From contig NC_007645.1 of NCBI RefSeq assembly GCF_000012985.1, positions 3,254,501 through 3,318,500 on the forward strand: DNA of 64,000 nucleotides. The letters run 5' to 3'. The notes beneath the pieces were generated by a model. That model was not told the DNA's origin and ran no database searches. It saw only the letters and a list, made by a program, of their open reading frames with translations. The position numbers and the translations under genes were made by a program. Positions 43,501 through 54,751 of the stretch are shown here, one piece after another; positions within the stretch are counted from its first letter, which is position 1, and each line of letters starts with the position of its first letter. The DNA is from Hahella chejuensis KCTC 2396. GTDB lineage: Bacteria > Pseudomonadota > Gammaproteobacteria > Pseudomonadales > Oleiphilaceae.

Positions 43501-46389
43501 TCCATCGCGCCGGTCAACGATGCGCCGGCTATCAGTGGAACCCCGACGACGTCTATTTTGGAAGGGCAGGCATACCGCTTCATGCCGACGCTGTCTGATG
43601 TGGACAGCGGCGCGCTGACGGTCACTGCGGCGAACCGGCCAGGCTGGTTGAGTCTGAACGCAGTCACCGGCGCCTTAAGTGGAACGCCGCCGGTTGGCGC
43701 CGCCGGCGTATACAGCGGCATCGTCCTGAGCGTCAGCGATGGCCAGGCCTCAACGTCTCTGGCGGCGTTCAGCGTCACTGTCATTGGCGACAACGATACG
43801 GACGGCGCGGCCAATGACGTCGATACGGATGACGACAATGACGGCATGAGCGACAGCTTCGAATTGCTGTATGGCTTTAACCCCTTCGACAGCAGCGACG
43901 CGGCGGAGGATCTGGACGGAGACGCGATCAGCAATTATCAGGAGTCCGTGGACAACACCAACCCGAACGACGCCAGCGATTACGTCGATACCACGCCGCC
44001 GGTGGTGGTCGCGCCGGAAGACATCACTATTGACGCGATAGCGCTGTACACACCGGTTACGTTGAGACAGATGTTGGGGCTGGCGTCCAATGCTTCGGAC
44101 GCTGATGTGGAAGCTATTCTGGCGGTATTGGCGACGGATAATGTGGATGGCGACAATTGCTGCAGCGTGCGGGCGCAGGGGCTGTTGAACAATACCGCGT
44201 TGTTGCCGCCAGGACGCAATTTCATTACCTATCGCGGCGTGGACCGCAAAGGCAATGCGGCGACCGCCACGCAGGTCGTCAATATTCGTCCCCTGGTGTC
44301 GGTAAATAAGGATCAGATCAGCGTGGAAGGCGCGACCGTACAGTTCCGGGTGATTCTGAACGGAGAGTCGCCGTTCTATCCGCTGACGATCCCTTACCTT
44401 ATCGATGGTTTCAGCACCGCTTCCGTCAGTGATCACGATCTCAGCAACGGCGGCGTCACCTTCACTAAGTCCGGCAATATTGGGCAGACGGAGGTCAGCG
44501 TCAGCATTGCGCTAACCGCGGACAGCATTACGGAGAACGAGGAGCGTCTGATTATCCGCCTGGACGACCGCACCTCCAATGGGGAAGATCTGGCGGGCGG
44601 CTATGATCCGACCAATATCTACGACATCAATGCAGGCGCCAAAATCAGCCATGTCATTACTATCGTTGAACGCAATGTTGCGCCGGACGTGACATTGCGT
44701 CTGCGCCAGAATGGGCTGGACACCATTCAGGTCACTCCCGAAGGAGGGCCTGTAACGGTTGTCGCCACCGTCACAGATCCTAATCCGGGCGATACGCATC
44801 GCTACAACTGGACTGCGACGGACAACTCGCTGGCGGATACAGACGGCAATACCGGTAACAATCAGCTTGTATTCAATCCTGCCGGTCTCGCCAGCGGTCG
44901 CTACAAAGTTCAGCTGACCGTCGCGGATTCCAGCAACGCCACCGATGAAGCCAGGCTGTACTTCCGAATAGTGGCCGCGCTGCCGACGCTTGATCCGACT
45001 GTAGATTCGGACGGCGATGGCGTAAACGATGCAGAGGAGGGCGTCGCTGATGGCGATGACGACGGTATTCCAGACTATCTGGATAATATCGTCGCCACCA
45101 ACGTGCTGCCGGAAGTGGCGTCGGAAACCAGCTCCTATCTGGTGGAATGCGACCCTGGCGTCCGTTGCCGCCTGGGGCAATTCGCCATCCTGGGCGCCAA
45201 TGGCGGCGCGCGCCTGGAGCCGGAGGAGTTGCAGACGTTGCCCGATATCCGTACGGACGACCTGTTTGAGCCCCTGGGAGGCGTGTTCGATTTTGAGGTA
45301 CATGAGCTGCCTACGTTGGGCCAAAGCGTCCGCGTGGTGCTGCCGCAAGACCAGCCATTGCCGGCCAACGGCGTCTACCGGAAGTTCCAGAACAATAGCT
45401 GGACGACATTTGTGGTCGACGCCAACAATGCGCTGCACTCCGCGCCGGGCAACCCTGGCTACTGTCCGCCGCCGGGAGATGACAGTTGGGAGACTGGCCT
45501 GATCAGCGGTTATTACTGTCTGCAATTGACTATTGAAGATGGCGGCCCCAACGATGCTGACGGACTGGTCAACGCGGCGGTGGAAGACCCTGGCGTGGTG
45601 GCGGTGGATAAACGCACGCCTTCCGATATTGAAAGCGAGGGCGGAGGTTCCGGCGGCGGCGCTATCAACGGGACGCTATTGTTAGCGCTGCTGGGACTGA
45701 GCATCCTGTCCCGGCGCTACCTGCAATTACGCACGTCAGTCCTGGCGGTGTTTTTGATGGTCAGCCTGGGTGCGCCTGATGTCTCCCATGCGGCGGACTG
45801 GGAGGCTATGAAGACGCGCTTGCAGGACCGCGGATATCTGGAGTTCGGCGCTTATCACGTCAGCGGCTCCCAGGAAGCAGGGGAGTTCAAGCGCGGTTTG
45901 GAAAATGAAGACGTCACGGTAGGCGTCAACAACTATGACGTCTCCCGCTACGGCTACCAGTTTCTCGCCGGCTATCGCTATCACCAGCATATGGCGGCGG
46001 AAATCGGTTTCCTCGACCTGGGGAACGTCAAAGTCAACATGAGCGCCAGCGCACTGACCCCGGAAACACTGGAAGACGCCGTGGAAAAACACTACCCCGT
46101 CAGCGGCTCCGGCTGGACCCTCTCCAACCGCTTCCTATGGCCTGTGCGTGAAAAAATCACCCTGTCGGCGGAAGTCGGACTATTCCTCTGGGAAGGCGAC
46201 ATCCAACTCAGCGGCGCCGACATCAATCCAGACCTCAAAGGCGACGCCGACCCACTACTGGGCCTGGGCCTCAACTACCGCCTCCACAAAAACATCGACG
46301 CCTCCGTACGCCTGAAACGCGCGTTCTTCGAAGGCCAACATGCGGATTTGATGGGTGTGGGAGTGATTTGGCGGTTTAAGGGGGATTGA
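36604..46389 (+). CDS. Giant adhesin, 3' part, ending in GlyGly-CTERM-like anchor fused to an outer-membrane beta-barrel
   Basis: This 3261-codon part opens inside repeat unit 1 at a GTG overlapping the upstream TGA, almost certainly the frameshifted continuation of the gene from 29933. In order it has thirteen 100-residue Ig-like repeats, further Ig-like modules (to ~42080), five cadherin-like [10 protein letters not shown]…[13 protein letters not shown] repeats (~42080-43530), a putative-Ig module, a Ca-binding thrombospondin-3-like stretch ([21 protein letters not shown], ~43800-43980), a second Asp-rich stretch ([13 protein letters not shown], ~45006), then GGGSGGG, a hydrophobic helix [11 protein letters not shown] and SRR (45640-45720). 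It does not end there. [24 protein letters not shown], like a signal peptide, and an ~190-residue OmpA-type beta-barrel ([10 protein letters not shown]…[10 protein letters not shown]…[10 protein letters not shown]) follow in frame. Confidence 0.88.
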   Translation: MTLTDPAGNAATAVTNTSTLDKTAPTGHSVSFDDSTISSTEASSQSFTFASAEVGANYSYSISSSGGGTAVTGSGSVTSASQQIASLDLSGLNDGTLTLSVTLTDTAGNAATAVTDTATLDKTAPTGHSVSFDDSTISSTEASSQSFTFASAEVGAGFSYSISSSGGGTAVSGSGTVTGASQQVTGINLSGLNDGTLTLSVTLTDPAGNAATAVTDTATLDKTAPTGHSVSFDDSTISSTEASSQSFTFDSAEVGANYSYSISSSGGGTAVTGSGSITSASQQIASLDLSGLNDGTLTLSVTLTDPAGNAATAVTDTATLDKTAPTGHSVSFDDSTISSTEVSSQSFTFASAEVGANYSYSISSFGGGTAVTGSGSITSASQQIASLDLSGLNDGTLTLSVTLTDTAGNAATAVTDTATLDKTAPNGHSVSFDDATVNATEAASQSFTFASAEVGAGFSYSISSSGGGTAVSGSGSVTSASQQVTGLNLSGLNDGTLTLSVILTDAAGNTATAVTDTATLDKTAPTGHSVSFDDSTISSTEVSSQSFTFASAEVGANYSYSISSSGGGTAVTGSGSVTSASQQIASLDLSGLNDGTLTLSVTLTDTAGNAATAVTDTATLDKTAPTGHSVSFDDSMISSTEATSQSFTFASAEVGAGFSYSISSSGGGTAVSGSGTVTGASQQVTGLNLSGLNDGTLTLSVILTDAAGNAATAVTDTATLDKTAPTGHSVSFDDSTISSTEATSQSFTFASAEVGAGFSYTISSSGGGTAVSGSGSVTSASQQVTGINLSGLNDGTLTLSVTLTDTAGNAATAVTDTATLDKTAPSGHSVTFDDSTISSTEASSQSFTFASVEVGANYSYSISSSGGGTAVTGSGSVTSASQQIPGINLSGLPDGTLTLSVTLTDTAGNTSTAVTDTATLDKTAPTGHSVSFDDSIISSTEASSQSFTFASAEVGAGFSYSISSSGGGTAVSGSGSVTSASQQVTGLNLSGLNDGTLTLSVILTDAAGNTATAVTDTATLDKTAPNGHSVSFDDSTISSTEATSQSFTFASAEVGANYSYNISSSGGGTAVTGSGTIASASQQVTGLNLSGLNDGTLTLSVTLTDPAGNAATAVTDTATLDKTAPNGHSVSFDDAMINATEAASQSFTFASAEVGASYSYTISSSGGGTAVTGSGSVTSASQQIAGLDLSGLSDGALTLSVTLTDVAGNAAMATTDTATLDTASPTGQTVSFDDGAINATEAASQSFTFAGAEVGATFSYSIASAGGGTEVTGNGSITNASQQVTGVNVSGLSDGTLTLSVVLTDAGGNAATAVTATATLDATAPSLAETTPVSTPTSDTTPNVSFSNTEAGTLAVGGSCGSAAEGAAPSGTQTITLTGTDNSSALADGTYSGCTLTVTDAAGNASPALTLTSFTVDSTAPSGFSVAFSDTTLNASEASAGAFVFTAGEVGAEYNYSVTSSGGGSAITGSGTLSSASQNISLASLSGLSDGALTLSVTLTDVTGNVSAAQTASATLDASAPTPNLSSTASDPANAAFTVSISFGETVSGFAVSDIVAANAILSAFTDNGGGSYSVTATPSADGAVTLDIAADVAEDAAGNANAAATQFSIVYDGTAPTPAISSSADNPTSAAFSAAIAFGESVSGFAIDDIAAGNASLSGLTDNGGGSFSVTVTPIADGAVTLDIAADAAQDAAGNNNAAAAQFSLTYDGSGPTLQSSTPANGAVDVEYNATLSFTFDEDLAIGSGSATQISLYRAADDELVEAIEISSAQVSVSGSTVTVAPAENFTPNRAYYVRIGAEALTDTLGNAYAGLSGGLSFTVGNHVPSAVADTVETDEDNAISIQVLANDSDVDSQLNPASVLVSTAPNHGAVSVNTGTGVVTYEPEADYNGADSFSYTVEDVHGGISSAALVSITVTAVNDAPVAMADVASTDEDTMASIDVAANDTDIDDVVDATTLAIVATPSHGAAVVNAGKIDYTPDIDFNGSDSFTYSVKDGQGALSNVASVIVNVTGVNDLPNAANDSVTTDEDTSVNISVLDNDADVDGSLQASTVTVIANASHGVASVNAGSGVIQYEPAANYNGADSFTYIVKDNEGAASNIATVAVTVNSVNDAPVALDDAATLLEDSAHTINVLGNDSDVDGTIQPATVEIMEAPLYGDVSIDAGTGAVSYTPSSDFSGVDQFLYRVQDDGGDWSNNATVALTIESLNDAPLANDDSAATNEDAPVVIAVLDNDQDVDGVLDASAIRIESAPGLGTVTDNGDGTLTYTPNANEFGADSFEYSVKDDEGDSSNTATVTLSIAPVNDAPAISGTPTTSILEGQAYRFMPTLSDVDSGALTVTAANRPGWLSLNAVTGALSGTPPVGAAGVYSGIVLSVSDGQASTSLAAFSVTVIGDNDTDGAANDVDTDDDNDGMSDSFELLYGFNPFDSSDAAEDLDGDAISNYQESVDNTNPNDASDYVDTTPPVVVAPEDITIDAIALYTPVTLRQMLGLASNASDADVEAILAVLATDNVDGDNCCSVRAQGLLNNTALLPPGRNFITYRGVDRKGNAATATQVVNIRPLVSVNKDQISVEGATVQFRVILNGESPFYPLTIPYLIDGFSTASVSDHDLSNGGVTFTKSGNIGQTEVSVSIALTADSITENEERLIIRLDDRTSNGEDLAGGYDPTNIYDINAGAKISHVITIVERNVAPDVTLRLRQNGLDTIQVTPEGGPVTVVATVTDPNPGDTHRYNWTATDNSLADTDGNTGNNQLVFNPAGLASGRYKVQLTVADSSNATDEARLYFRIVAALPTLDPTVDSDGDGVNDAEEGVADGDDDGIPDYLDNIVATNVLPEVASETSSYLVECDPGVRCRLGQFAILGANGGARLEPEELQTLPDIRTDDLFEPLGGVFDFEVHELPTLGQSVRVVLPQDQPLPANGVYRKFQNNSWTTFVVDANNALHSAPGNPGYCPPPGDDSWETGLISGYYCLQLTIEDGGPNDADGLVNAAVEDPGVVAVDKRTPSDIESEGGGSGGGAINGTLLLALLGLSILSRRYLQLRTSVLAVFLMVSLGAPDVSHAADWEAMKTRLQDRGYLEFGAYHVSGSQEAGEFKRGLENEDVTVGVNNYDVSRYGYQFLAGYRYHQHMAAEIGFLDLGNVKVNMSASALTPETLEDAVEKHYPVSGSGWTLSNRFLWPVREKITLSAEVGLFLWEGDIQLSGADINPDLKGDADPLLGLGLNYRLHKNIDASVRLKRAFFEGQHADLMGVGVIWRFKGD
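42080..43530 (+). repeat. Five cadherin-like ~95-residue repeats
   Basis: Five tandem modules have the pattern AxxDxxxTDEDxxxxIxVLxNDxDVDG, VxxAPxHGxVxVNxGTGxxxYxPxxxYNGADSFxYxVKDxxGxxSNxAxVxVTVxxVNDAPVA. This is the tandem-95/VCBS-cadherin type found in large RTX-like and biofilm adhesins. The Asp-rich DED and NDxDVDG motifs predict calcium-rigidified rods. Confidence 0.8.
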
Positions 46390-46417
46390 TTCATCGCCGC
46401 ATGTACTTGGGCTTTGC

Positions 46418-46671
46418 TGCAGCATGAGCGGCAAAGGCAATTGCTATGACAATGCCTGTATGGAAAGCTTCTTTCACTCCCTGAAAGTGGAAGCGATTCA
46501 CGGGGAGCGATACGCAACCCGACAAGAAATGCGTGAAGCCGTGTTTGAGTATATCGAAGTGGAATACAATCGGACCCGTCTTCACAGCGCCAATGGGTAT
46601 CTCAGCCCAGAGAGTTATGAAGCATCGAAAGTCGCTTAACGATGTGTCTAATCTTTGCGGGCAGGATCACT
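46418..46671 (+). mobile_element. IS3-family transposase (OrfB) C-terminal fragment
   Basis: From about 46418 the frame [25 protein letters not shown], then [42 protein letters not shown] to the stop at 46639, is the C-terminus of an IS3-type DDE integrase, with the last catalytic Glu in MESFF. The following GTGTCTAATCTTTGCGGGCAGGATC resembles the right end of such elements. The N-terminal two-thirds and left end are absent. The remnant begins only about 30 bp after the adhesin stop. Confidence 0.85.
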
Positions 46672-46758
46672 CCACCAAAGGGGCGGAATTGCGCGCTTAT
46701 ATGTATGAAAAAAGAGCAGCCAAGAAAAATTTACAGATGAGCAAAACAGGTTAGGCGG

Positions 46759-47490
46759 ATGCTAAAAAAGCTGTTTGGAACGCTAATGACTGGCAAAGGG
46801 CCTGACTTCTCAGTGAGAAACGCCAAGGTGTGTCATATCGGCGGCTATGAATTGCGTTATACATTGCCGGGTAATGTTTATTTGCCTGGTAAACCAAGGG
46901 ATACGTTGCCTTCTCAGGTGAACTTGAAATCAGACTACTTTGAGCCGTTTTCGACAAAAAAGCTAAATAGGACTTTTATTCAAGTTGCATTTGAATGGTG
47001 GTCCTATAAAGGAACGATTGTTCAAGGTGATCTTGGTCAATTAGGAAAGTTATGCTTAACAATAGACGTTAACAAGATTGAGCCCCACTCCACTGTAAAG
47101 AAAGGTGATATTGATTCTTTCATTCAGTATTTGAAGAACGATTATTGGCGCTACTATGAAGCTGAGGATGGCGTTAATCAGGAAGTCAGGCGGAGGTTTG
47201 CAAAAAATGGAATGGACCCTGATGACGTTCCCAGTCAGTTCCTGGTGCAAATTCCCGATGAATATACTCAGGAGAAAATAAACGGCGCTACTTGGCTTTC
47301 ATATAATTTGACTGGTGAAGGAACGGCTGGATTACGTAAATCATACTATTGGGCAGTTCCTCTAAGTGATGAATATTATTTGACGGTTTCTTTTGACATG
47401 ACCTTTGAGCAAGGCGATAAGGACGATCGTTTACACAGAATGCTGAATGACGCTCGCAGGATCATGTCCGCTGTTGAGCTGCGTGAATAA
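46759..47490 (+). CDS. Hypothetical protein, AT-rich
   Basis: A 243-residue soluble protein beginning MLKKLFGTLMTGKGPDFSVRNAKVCHIGGYELRYTLPGNVYLPGKPRDTLPSQVNL. It contains several aromatic-rich beta segments (FIQVAFEWWSYKGTIVQGDLGQLGKLCLTIDV, KSYYWAVPLSDEYYLTVSFDMTFEQG). No known motif, signal peptide or membrane span is seen. AGGTTAGGCGG precedes the ATG. The DNA is clearly richer in A+T than the adhesin and the gene directly follows an IS3 remnant, so acquisition by transfer is likely. I cannot name its function. Confidence 0.65.
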   Translation: MLKKLFGTLMTGKGPDFSVRNAKVCHIGGYELRYTLPGNVYLPGKPRDTLPSQVNLKSDYFEPFSTKKLNRTFIQVAFEWWSYKGTIVQGDLGQLGKLCLTIDVNKIEPHSTVKKGDIDSFIQYLKNDYWRYYEAEDGVNQEVRRRFAKNGMDPDDVPSQFLVQIPDEYTQEKINGATWLSYNLTGEGTAGLRKSYYWAVPLSDEYYLTVSFDMTFEQGDKDDRLHRMLNDARRIMSAVELRE

Positions 47491-47615
47491 AGCGTTGTCC
47501 TAATGAGTGGAGCGGAAAGGCGGCGTAATCCGATCACTATGCTTGCTCACTGAGATGGTAAAACTGTTTGCGGTGTTATGAAGCAAACTATTCGAGTCAA
47601 GTATTGTTGAGCCAA

Positions 47616-48185
47616 TCATAATTTACGTTCCACCAAAGCCGCCTCCCGGCAAACCTCCAATAACGATCCCGCCAGTTCTTCATCATTAATCGCCCGGGCG
47701 ATGGCCATGCCGCCGATCATGACGACGGCTGTGCGCATGGCTTGTTCTTGGGATGCGGCGTCTTCCGGGTTCAGGTGTTGTTGCAGGGCGTTGACGAAGC
47801 CTTTGAATACCCGGGTGTAGGTGTCGCGTACTTGTTCTTCCCGTTGCGCGATATCGGTGGTGAGAAAGGCTAAGGGGCAGCGGGCCTGGTCTCCCCGACG
47901 ATGTTCTAAACTCAGATAGCCATTAATTAATGCCTCTAACTGCGGCGGCTGGTTGTCGTCGGGCTGCAGCATGGCGCGGCCTTGAAGGGCGGAGGTGACG
48001 ATGGCCTCTGCGTAGAGTTGGGTTTTGGATGAGAAGTGGGCGTAGAAAGCGCCGCGGGTCAGACCGGCGTGGGCCATCACGTCATTAATGCCTACTTTGT
48101 CAAAGCCATTGAGCGCGAAGAGTCTCGCTGCGCTGTCCAGAATGCGTTCTCGGGTCTGTTGTTTATGTTCGGGTTTCCAGGGCAT
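47616..48185 (-). CDS. TetR-family regulator
   Basis: A 189-residue repressor. The N-terminal HTH domain is TRERILDSAARLFALNGFDKVGINDVMAHAGLTRGAFYAHFSSKTQLYAEAI. The helical C-terminal ligand domain includes CPLAFLTTDIAQREEQVRDTYTRVFKGFVNALQ, with a conserved Cys as in some electrophile-sensing NemR-like members. It is divergent from a glutathione S-transferase gene with a 20-bp inverted repeat between them. It most likely represses the GST and itself and is released by a reactive or lipophilic compound. The inducer is unknown. Confidence 0.88.
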   Translation of the reverse strand: MPWKPEHKQQTRERILDSAARLFALNGFDKVGINDVMAHAGLTRGAFYAHFSSKTQLYAEAIVTSALQGRAMLQPDDNQPPQLEALINGYLSLEHRRGDQARCPLAFLTTDIAQREEQVRDTYTRVFKGFVNALQQHLNPEDAASQEQAMRTAVVMIGGMAIARAINDEELAGSLLEVCREAALVERKL

Positions 48186-48240
48186 TTCAGGCTCGCTTCA
48201 GGATTCGTGAGGGGTGGTTGACAGCATAAAGCAATCGAAA

Positions 48241-48260
48241 AATATGTTCTTGAACATATT
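48241..48260. promoter_or_regulatory. TetR operator, 9-bp arms
   Basis: AATATGTTC (48241-48249) and GAACATATT (48252-48260) are perfect arms with a 2-base spacer. They lie midway between the divergent TetR start (48185) and GST start (48313), where a single dimer could block both promoters. Confidence 0.75.
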
Positions 48261-48312
48261 GTGTTGAAGGCTAGCATGTTGTTCGACACTAACAAAGACA
48301 GGAAATTCGATA

Positions 48313-48963
48313 ATGAGCGCACAAGTACATATTCTGGGACCGCAATTCAGCACCTTTGTTCGTACCGTCATGTTGTGCTGCGAGGAAAAAGGCGTTTCCT
48401 ATAGCCATGGCTTCAGCGTCAATGGCGAGGAGGTGGAGTATAAAGGCCCAGAACACCTCAAACTCAACCCATTTGGTAAAGTGCCGGTGCTGATTCACGG
48501 CGACCGTAAACTGTACGAAACCGCATCCATTTGTCGCTATCTGGACGCGCAGTTCGAGGGGCCCGCACTGCAACCGGAAGACGTGTATCAACGGGCGCTG
48601 GTGGATCAATGGTCAGCCGCGATTTCCTTGTACATCGATCAGGCGGTTGTGCGTGAGTATCTGCTGGAGCTGGCTTTCCCTAAAGGTGAAAACGGCGAAG
48701 TGCGTTGGAATAAAGTGTCCGAAGCGCAGCCTGGTGTGATCAAAATGCTGCAGGTATTGCAGGCACAACTGGGTGACGCCGACTTCATTTGCGGCGAGCA
48801 ATACAGCATCGCCGACGCTCTGGTGACGCCTATGCTGGATTATCTCTCCAACCTGCCGCACGCCGCCGAATTGATTGCGCCAGACTCCACTCTAAGTGCT
48901 TATGTCGGGCGCATGAGACAACGCCCCGCCGCTAAAACCATATTGACGGCGATGGCGAGATAG
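48313..48963 (+). CDS. Glutathione S-transferase family protein
   Basis: A 216-residue cytosolic GST. The N-terminal thioredoxin-like domain has QFSTFVRTVMLCCEEKGVSY, LNPFGKVPVLIHGDRKLYETASICRYLDAQF with the conserved cis-Pro (VPV) and glutathione gamma-Glu contact (ETASI, in place of ES). The all-helical C-terminal domain has the N-capping box segment CGEQYSIADALVTPMLDYL. AGGAAAT lies upstream of the ATG. It would conjugate glutathione to electrophiles. The divergent TetR repressor and the operator between them suggest induction by the compound it detoxifies. Confidence 0.88.
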   Translation: MSAQVHILGPQFSTFVRTVMLCCEEKGVSYSHGFSVNGEEVEYKGPEHLKLNPFGKVPVLIHGDRKLYETASICRYLDAQFEGPALQPEDVYQRALVDQWSAAISLYIDQAVVREYLLELAFPKGENGEVRWNKVSEAQPGVIKMLQVLQAQLGDADFICGEQYSIADALVTPMLDYLSNLPHAAELIAPDSTLSAYVGRMRQRPAAKTILTAMAR

Positions 48964-49033
48964 GCTGGCTTATAAAGGTATTAATATGGCAATGATATTG
49001 GAATGTTAATAATCAGGCGCATGGATGCGCCTG

Positions 49034-49141
49034 CGCGGCGGCTAGCCGCGGGAGACGTGGCCTGACCTGTGCAGGCCACGTCGTTGCAGACAAATAGAAG
49101 GAAGCTATTTGTCTGCCTGATTAATAAGGCGCGAGCGCCTT
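49034..49141. repeat. Cluster of consecutive hairpins including 47-bp repeat copy 3
   Basis: Four stem-loops stand in a row: CGCGGC/GCCGCG (49034-49050), GACGTGGCCTG/CAGGCCACGTC (49054-49082, perfect 11-bp arms), repeat copy 3 (49080-49127; arms GCAGACAAATAG at 49086-49097 and CTATTTGTCTGC at 49105-49116) and AAGGCGC/GCGCCTT (49126-49141). Neighbouring stems share 2-3 bases. The 525-bp interval 48964-49488 has no gene; the remainder of it is unremarkable. Confidence 0.85.
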
Positions 49142-49488
49142 GAACCGGTTTGAGGGAAATATTCCTGGGTTCAAGGCATCGTCGCCATATTGAGGCGTGC
49201 ATTTATCCAGCCTTGCTGATCGCAGGCTATGTTCAGGAAAAAGCCAGAAATAGAATTTTCAGGACGCATTGTGAAGAAGCGCAGGAAGGCCAGGCCGGTG
49301 ATTCATTGACCACTACAGACTGACAAAAACTGGAGCCAGACTGGCTGGGCGAATGACGGCGGCTTTATAAACCGATCTAGCGCTTTTGGCGGATATAAGA
49401 AGGGGAGGATATTCGCATAGAATCAAGCTTCATCAGTAAGAATTACTCCTTCAAATCAAGCTGTTTCCAGTGTTAAGGATAATCGCGA

Positions 49489-50490
49489 ATGACAGTGTTC
49501 TATTACCAATCATTTAATTCAAACGCCAGTAAAACCCGAGACGCCATCGCCGCCTTGTCGCAATCACATGCGCGCAGCACCCATGACAAAATGGCCTCTG
49601 GAGAAATATTGACCGCTCGAAAGAGACCTGCGCCGGACGACGGGGATGCTTCAGCTCCACCCAAAAAAGTGGCCAAGCTGGCCTCGCCCACGGTTCATGG
49701 CGCGCCGCCGACAACCCCCATTTTTGGCCCTCCAATGCGGCTGTTTATGGAGCCTGCAGGGGCCATGAACAAAGGCTCCCTGACGGTCGTGCAGTTTCAA
49801 TCACTCGTGCAGGGCAAGGCGCGTGAGATCCATCAGGATGTGATCAGGGCCATCGGGGCTCCAATAGATCTGGGGGTATTTGGAGAGATAGACGGCAACC
49901 ATCCCGACTGGAACTTCCTGAAGGACCACTTCGGAGATCTGCAGCACGCGGTTTCAACGGGAAAAGCCTGCAATAGTTTTAGCGTCTATGACTGCGCCAA
50001 GCTCAAAGCCGAAATCATCGGGTCAGGGGATGGTTGGATAGCGGTTAAGAAGGACTGGATCAACATTGCGTTTGTGCATGTTCCCAACGCAATCGCCAAG
50101 GATAAAGCGCGCGTCCAGCAGTTTTACCGGGATATCAACCAGGCCTTCATGACAAAAGGAAAAGGCTGGCTGGATGTCGTGATGGGAGACACTAATCAGA
50201 GCAGCCGAGGATTTACCGCAACGGCGATCTCCGAAGCGCTGGATATCCCGTTCGCCAATGCCGGCGATTCGCACGAATTCACCACCGCCGATACCCATGA
50301 CAATCTCTTTCACGGCACGAACAGCAATGGCAAGGATGTCTACGACGTGGCTGTTTACAATACCCGTTCGATAGAGTGCAAAAAGTTCGACTATATCTCC
50401 CAGGCGGCTTCCTCCGCCAACTCCGCGGTGGCCTTCACCGATCATATGGGCATGGCGCTTTCGGTCAGCAAAAGAATACCCTTCGTTTGA
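49489..50490 (+). CDS. Endonuclease/exonuclease/phosphatase (DNase I-fold) protein with bipartite NLS-like motif
   Basis: A 333-residue protein without signal peptide. The C-terminal ~220 residues carry EEP-superfamily hallmarks in order: Glu133 in LGVFGEIDGN (metal), His197 in WINIAFVHVPN (catalytic), Asp234/Asn236 in DVVMGDTNQSS, and Asp318-His319 in AFTDHMGMAL. The family includes DNase I, CdtB and inositol-phosphatase toxins. The first ~100 residues are low-complexity and include ARKRPAPDDGDASAPPKKVAK at residues 43-63, the KR-(12)-KKxxK layout of a eukaryotic bipartite nuclear localisation signal. A disordered N-terminus plus nuclease-like domain suggests a secreted effector. AAGGA lies nine bases before the ATG. 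The gene stands alone, with gene-free DNA upstream. Activity, export and host targeting are inference. Confidence 0.6.
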   Translation: MTVFYYQSFNSNASKTRDAIAALSQSHARSTHDKMASGEILTARKRPAPDDGDASAPPKKVAKLASPTVHGAPPTTPIFGPPMRLFMEPAGAMNKGSLTVVQFQSLVQGKAREIHQDVIRAIGAPIDLGVFGEIDGNHPDWNFLKDHFGDLQHAVSTGKACNSFSVYDCAKLKAEIIGSGDGWIAVKKDWINIAFVHVPNAIAKDKARVQQFYRDINQAFMTKGKGWLDVVMGDTNQSSRGFTATAISEALDIPFANAGDSHEFTTADTHDNLFHGTNSNGKDVYDVAVYNTRSIECKKFDYISQAASSANSAVAFTDHMGMALSVSKRIPFV

Positions 50491-50602
50491 AAACATATGG
50501 GCGGTAATCGTGCGCGGAGCCGCCCATCTTCCAGCCTTTCTCCGTAATACCGCATAAAATTTCATCAACCCTGTTGTGCAACCAAAAAGTTGCGCATACA
50601 CT

Positions 50603-50620
50603 TGCAACCGAATAGTTGCA
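50603..50620. promoter_or_regulatory. Inverted repeat before ArsR gene, probable autoregulatory operator
   Basis: TGCAAC (50603-50608) and GTTGCA (50615-50620) flank a 6-base spacer and end 16 bp before the ArsR ATG. Related GTTGC half-sites occur just upstream (around 50569-50593), giving a cluster of TTGC/GCAA motifs suited to a winged-helix dimer. Confidence 0.55.
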
Positions 50621-50636
50621 TAATTGTTGCGATATC

Positions 50637-50963
50637 ATGAAACGAGATATTTTCCAGGCGATCGCCGATCCGACACGCAGAGCCATTATGGTGTTGATCG
50701 CCGCGCAGGGCATGACGCCCAACGCCATCGCCGACCATTTCGAAATGACCCGTCAGGCGACTTCCAAGCATATTCAGATATTGAATGAGTGTGGTCTGGT
50801 GTCGCAGCAGAAGCAGGGGCGGGAAATCTTTTACCAACTCAAGCTGGAAAAGATGCAGGAAATAGACATTTGGCTGGAGCAGTTCCGAAAGTTGTGGGAA
50901 GACCGTTTCAGCCAGCTCGATGCGCTGTTAAACACCCTCAAATCAGGAGATAAAGAGCAATGA
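50637..50963 (+). CDS. ArsR-family regulator
   Basis: A 108-residue winged-helix protein: MKRDIFQAIADPTRRAIMVLIAAQGMTPNAIADHFEMTRQATSKHIQILNECGLVSQQKQGREIFYQLKLEKMQEIDIWLEQFRKLWEDRF. It is of the ArsR/SmtB fold but lacks the Cys/His metal-site motif, as in members that accompany AHSA1/SRPBCC genes. No good ribosome-binding site precedes the ATG, so it may be leaderless. Its TGA overlaps the next ATG (50960-50963), indicating translational coupling with the SRPBCC gene. It probably represses its own two-gene operon through the inverted repeat at 50603. Confidence 0.87.
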   Translation: MKRDIFQAIADPTRRAIMVLIAAQGMTPNAIADHFEMTRQATSKHIQILNECGLVSQQKQGREIFYQLKLEKMQEIDIWLEQFRKLWEDRFSQLDALLNTLKSGDKEQ

Positions 50964-51460
50964 ATGCGAATCTTCAGTTCGACTTCCTCGTTGATAAGGA
51001 AAACAACACCATTACCGTCAAGAGAGAGTTTCAGGCTAAGCGCCAACTGGTCTGGGATTGCTACACCAAAAGCGAGCTGCTGGATCAGTGGTTCGCCCCC
51101 AAGCCGTTCACCACGAAAACCAAAACCATGGACTTTCGCGAAGGCGGTTACTGGCGCTACGCCATGATTGATCCCGAAGGAACGGAGTACTGGGGGCGAT
51201 TGGACTATCAAACCATCCGTCCTATTGAAAACTACACAGCGCTGGACGGATTCACTGATGCTTCCGGCGAGATCAATCCCTCGCTACCGCGCTCAAAATG
51301 GGACGTGACTTTCGAAGAAAAAGCGGAGCACGCATTGGTTCATACCGTCATTGCCTACAACACCCTCAAAGATCTGGAAACGGTCATCCAGATGGGCATG
51401 AAAGAAGGACTGACGTCGACACTGGAGCGACTGGACGAGTTGCTTTTGACTTTCAAGTAA
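50960..51460 (+). CDS. SRPBCC/AHSA1-domain protein
   Basis: A 166-residue helix-grip protein. ITVKREFQAKRQLVWDCYTKSELLDQWFAPKPFTTKTKTMDFREGGYWRYAMIDPEGTEYWGRLDYQTIRPIENYTALDGFTD is the AHSA1 signature, in which the W-x-APxPx and G-G-x-W/Y-R-Y motifs line a hydrophobic cavity. The C-terminal helix LETVIQMGMKEGLTSTLERLDELL closes it. The paired ArsR gene overlaps it by four bases. The ligand is unknown; such pairs are common in bacteria. Confidence 0.88.
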   Translation: MNANLQFDFLVDKENNTITVKREFQAKRQLVWDCYTKSELLDQWFAPKPFTTKTKTMDFREGGYWRYAMIDPEGTEYWGRLDYQTIRPIENYTALDGFTDASGEINPSLPRSKWDVTFEEKAEHALVHTVIAYNTLKDLETVIQMGMKEGLTSTLERLDELLLTFK

Positions 51461-51492
51461 GCATCCATGGGAACTTCAAGTATAGTGTGATG

Positions 51493-51533
51493 AAAAACCG
51501 GGGGCGGCCTGCTGGCTTGCTTCCGGTTTTTGC
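51493..51533 (+). terminator. Terminator after the ArsR-AHSA1 operon
   Basis: AAAAACCGG (51493-51501) pairs with CCGGTTTTT (51523-51531), with a G/C-rich loop. The downstream T-run is part of the stem. It lies 32 bp past the stop at 51460. Confidence 0.7.
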
Positions 51534-51563
51534 TTATCAGGACAGGAAAAAGGAACAGACAGA

Positions 51564-52115
51564 ATGGGGCAGCAGTTTTCAGAAATCTCAGACAAATTGA
51601 CTCAGTTTATCCAGGAACAGAAGCTGTTTTTCGTGGGAACAGCCGCCCGTGAGGGCAGGGTGAATATTTCTCCCAAAGGCATGGACTCCCTGCGGGTGCT
51701 TGGCCCCAATCGCGTCATCTGGCTGAACGTCACGGGCAGCGGCAACGAAACCTCGGCGCATATTCAGGAATGTCCCAGAATGACCGTTATGTTCGCCGCA
51801 TTCGAAGGAAATCCTTTGATTCTACGCCTGTACGGCGAGGCCAAAGTGATTCATAGAAATGACCCGGAATGGGAACAACTGCTCGCCCATTTCAACCCCA
51901 TCCCCGGCGCCAGACAAATCTTCGACCTGAACGTCGATCTGGTGCAATCCTCCTGCGGCATGGCCGTTCCCTTCTACGACTACGTCGAAGACCGTGAACT
52001 GCTGAAAAACTGGGCCGCCAAGAAAGGCGACGACGGCATCAAAGACTACTGGAAACAAAAGAACGTAGTCAGTCTGGATGGCAAAGAAACGTATGTTGTT
52101 GAGAAGAGTGTTTGA
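51564..52115 (+). CDS. Pyridoxamine 5'-phosphate oxidase-family (split-barrel flavin) protein
   Basis: A 183-residue protein of the PPOX-like FMN-binding split-barrel group: QKLFFVGTAAREGRVNISPKGMDSLRVLGPNRVIWLNVTGSGNETSAHIQECPRMTVMFAAFEGNPLILRLYGEAKVI. The NISPKG and TGSGNETSAHI segments are typical of the FMN-phosphate site. It is not the vitamin B6 enzyme PdxH, which is longer and has a distinct C-terminus. The substrate is unknown. It follows the ArsR-AHSA1 pair after a terminator, so it is probably transcribed separately. Confidence 0.85.
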   Translation: MGQQFSEISDKLTQFIQEQKLFFVGTAAREGRVNISPKGMDSLRVLGPNRVIWLNVTGSGNETSAHIQECPRMTVMFAAFEGNPLILRLYGEAKVIHRNDPEWEQLLAHFNPIPGARQIFDLNVDLVQSSCGMAVPFYDYVEDRELLKNWAAKKGDDGIKDYWKQKNVVSLDGKETYVVEKSV

Positions 52116-54727
<2,612 letters not shown>

Positions 54728-54751
54728 ACGGGAGAAGCGCCAAGCCGTCAA

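Noticed and set aside
46424-46639. Intact insertion sequence after the adhesin
   Set aside because: Only the C-terminal quarter of an IS3-type transposase remains and no left inverted repeat is seen.
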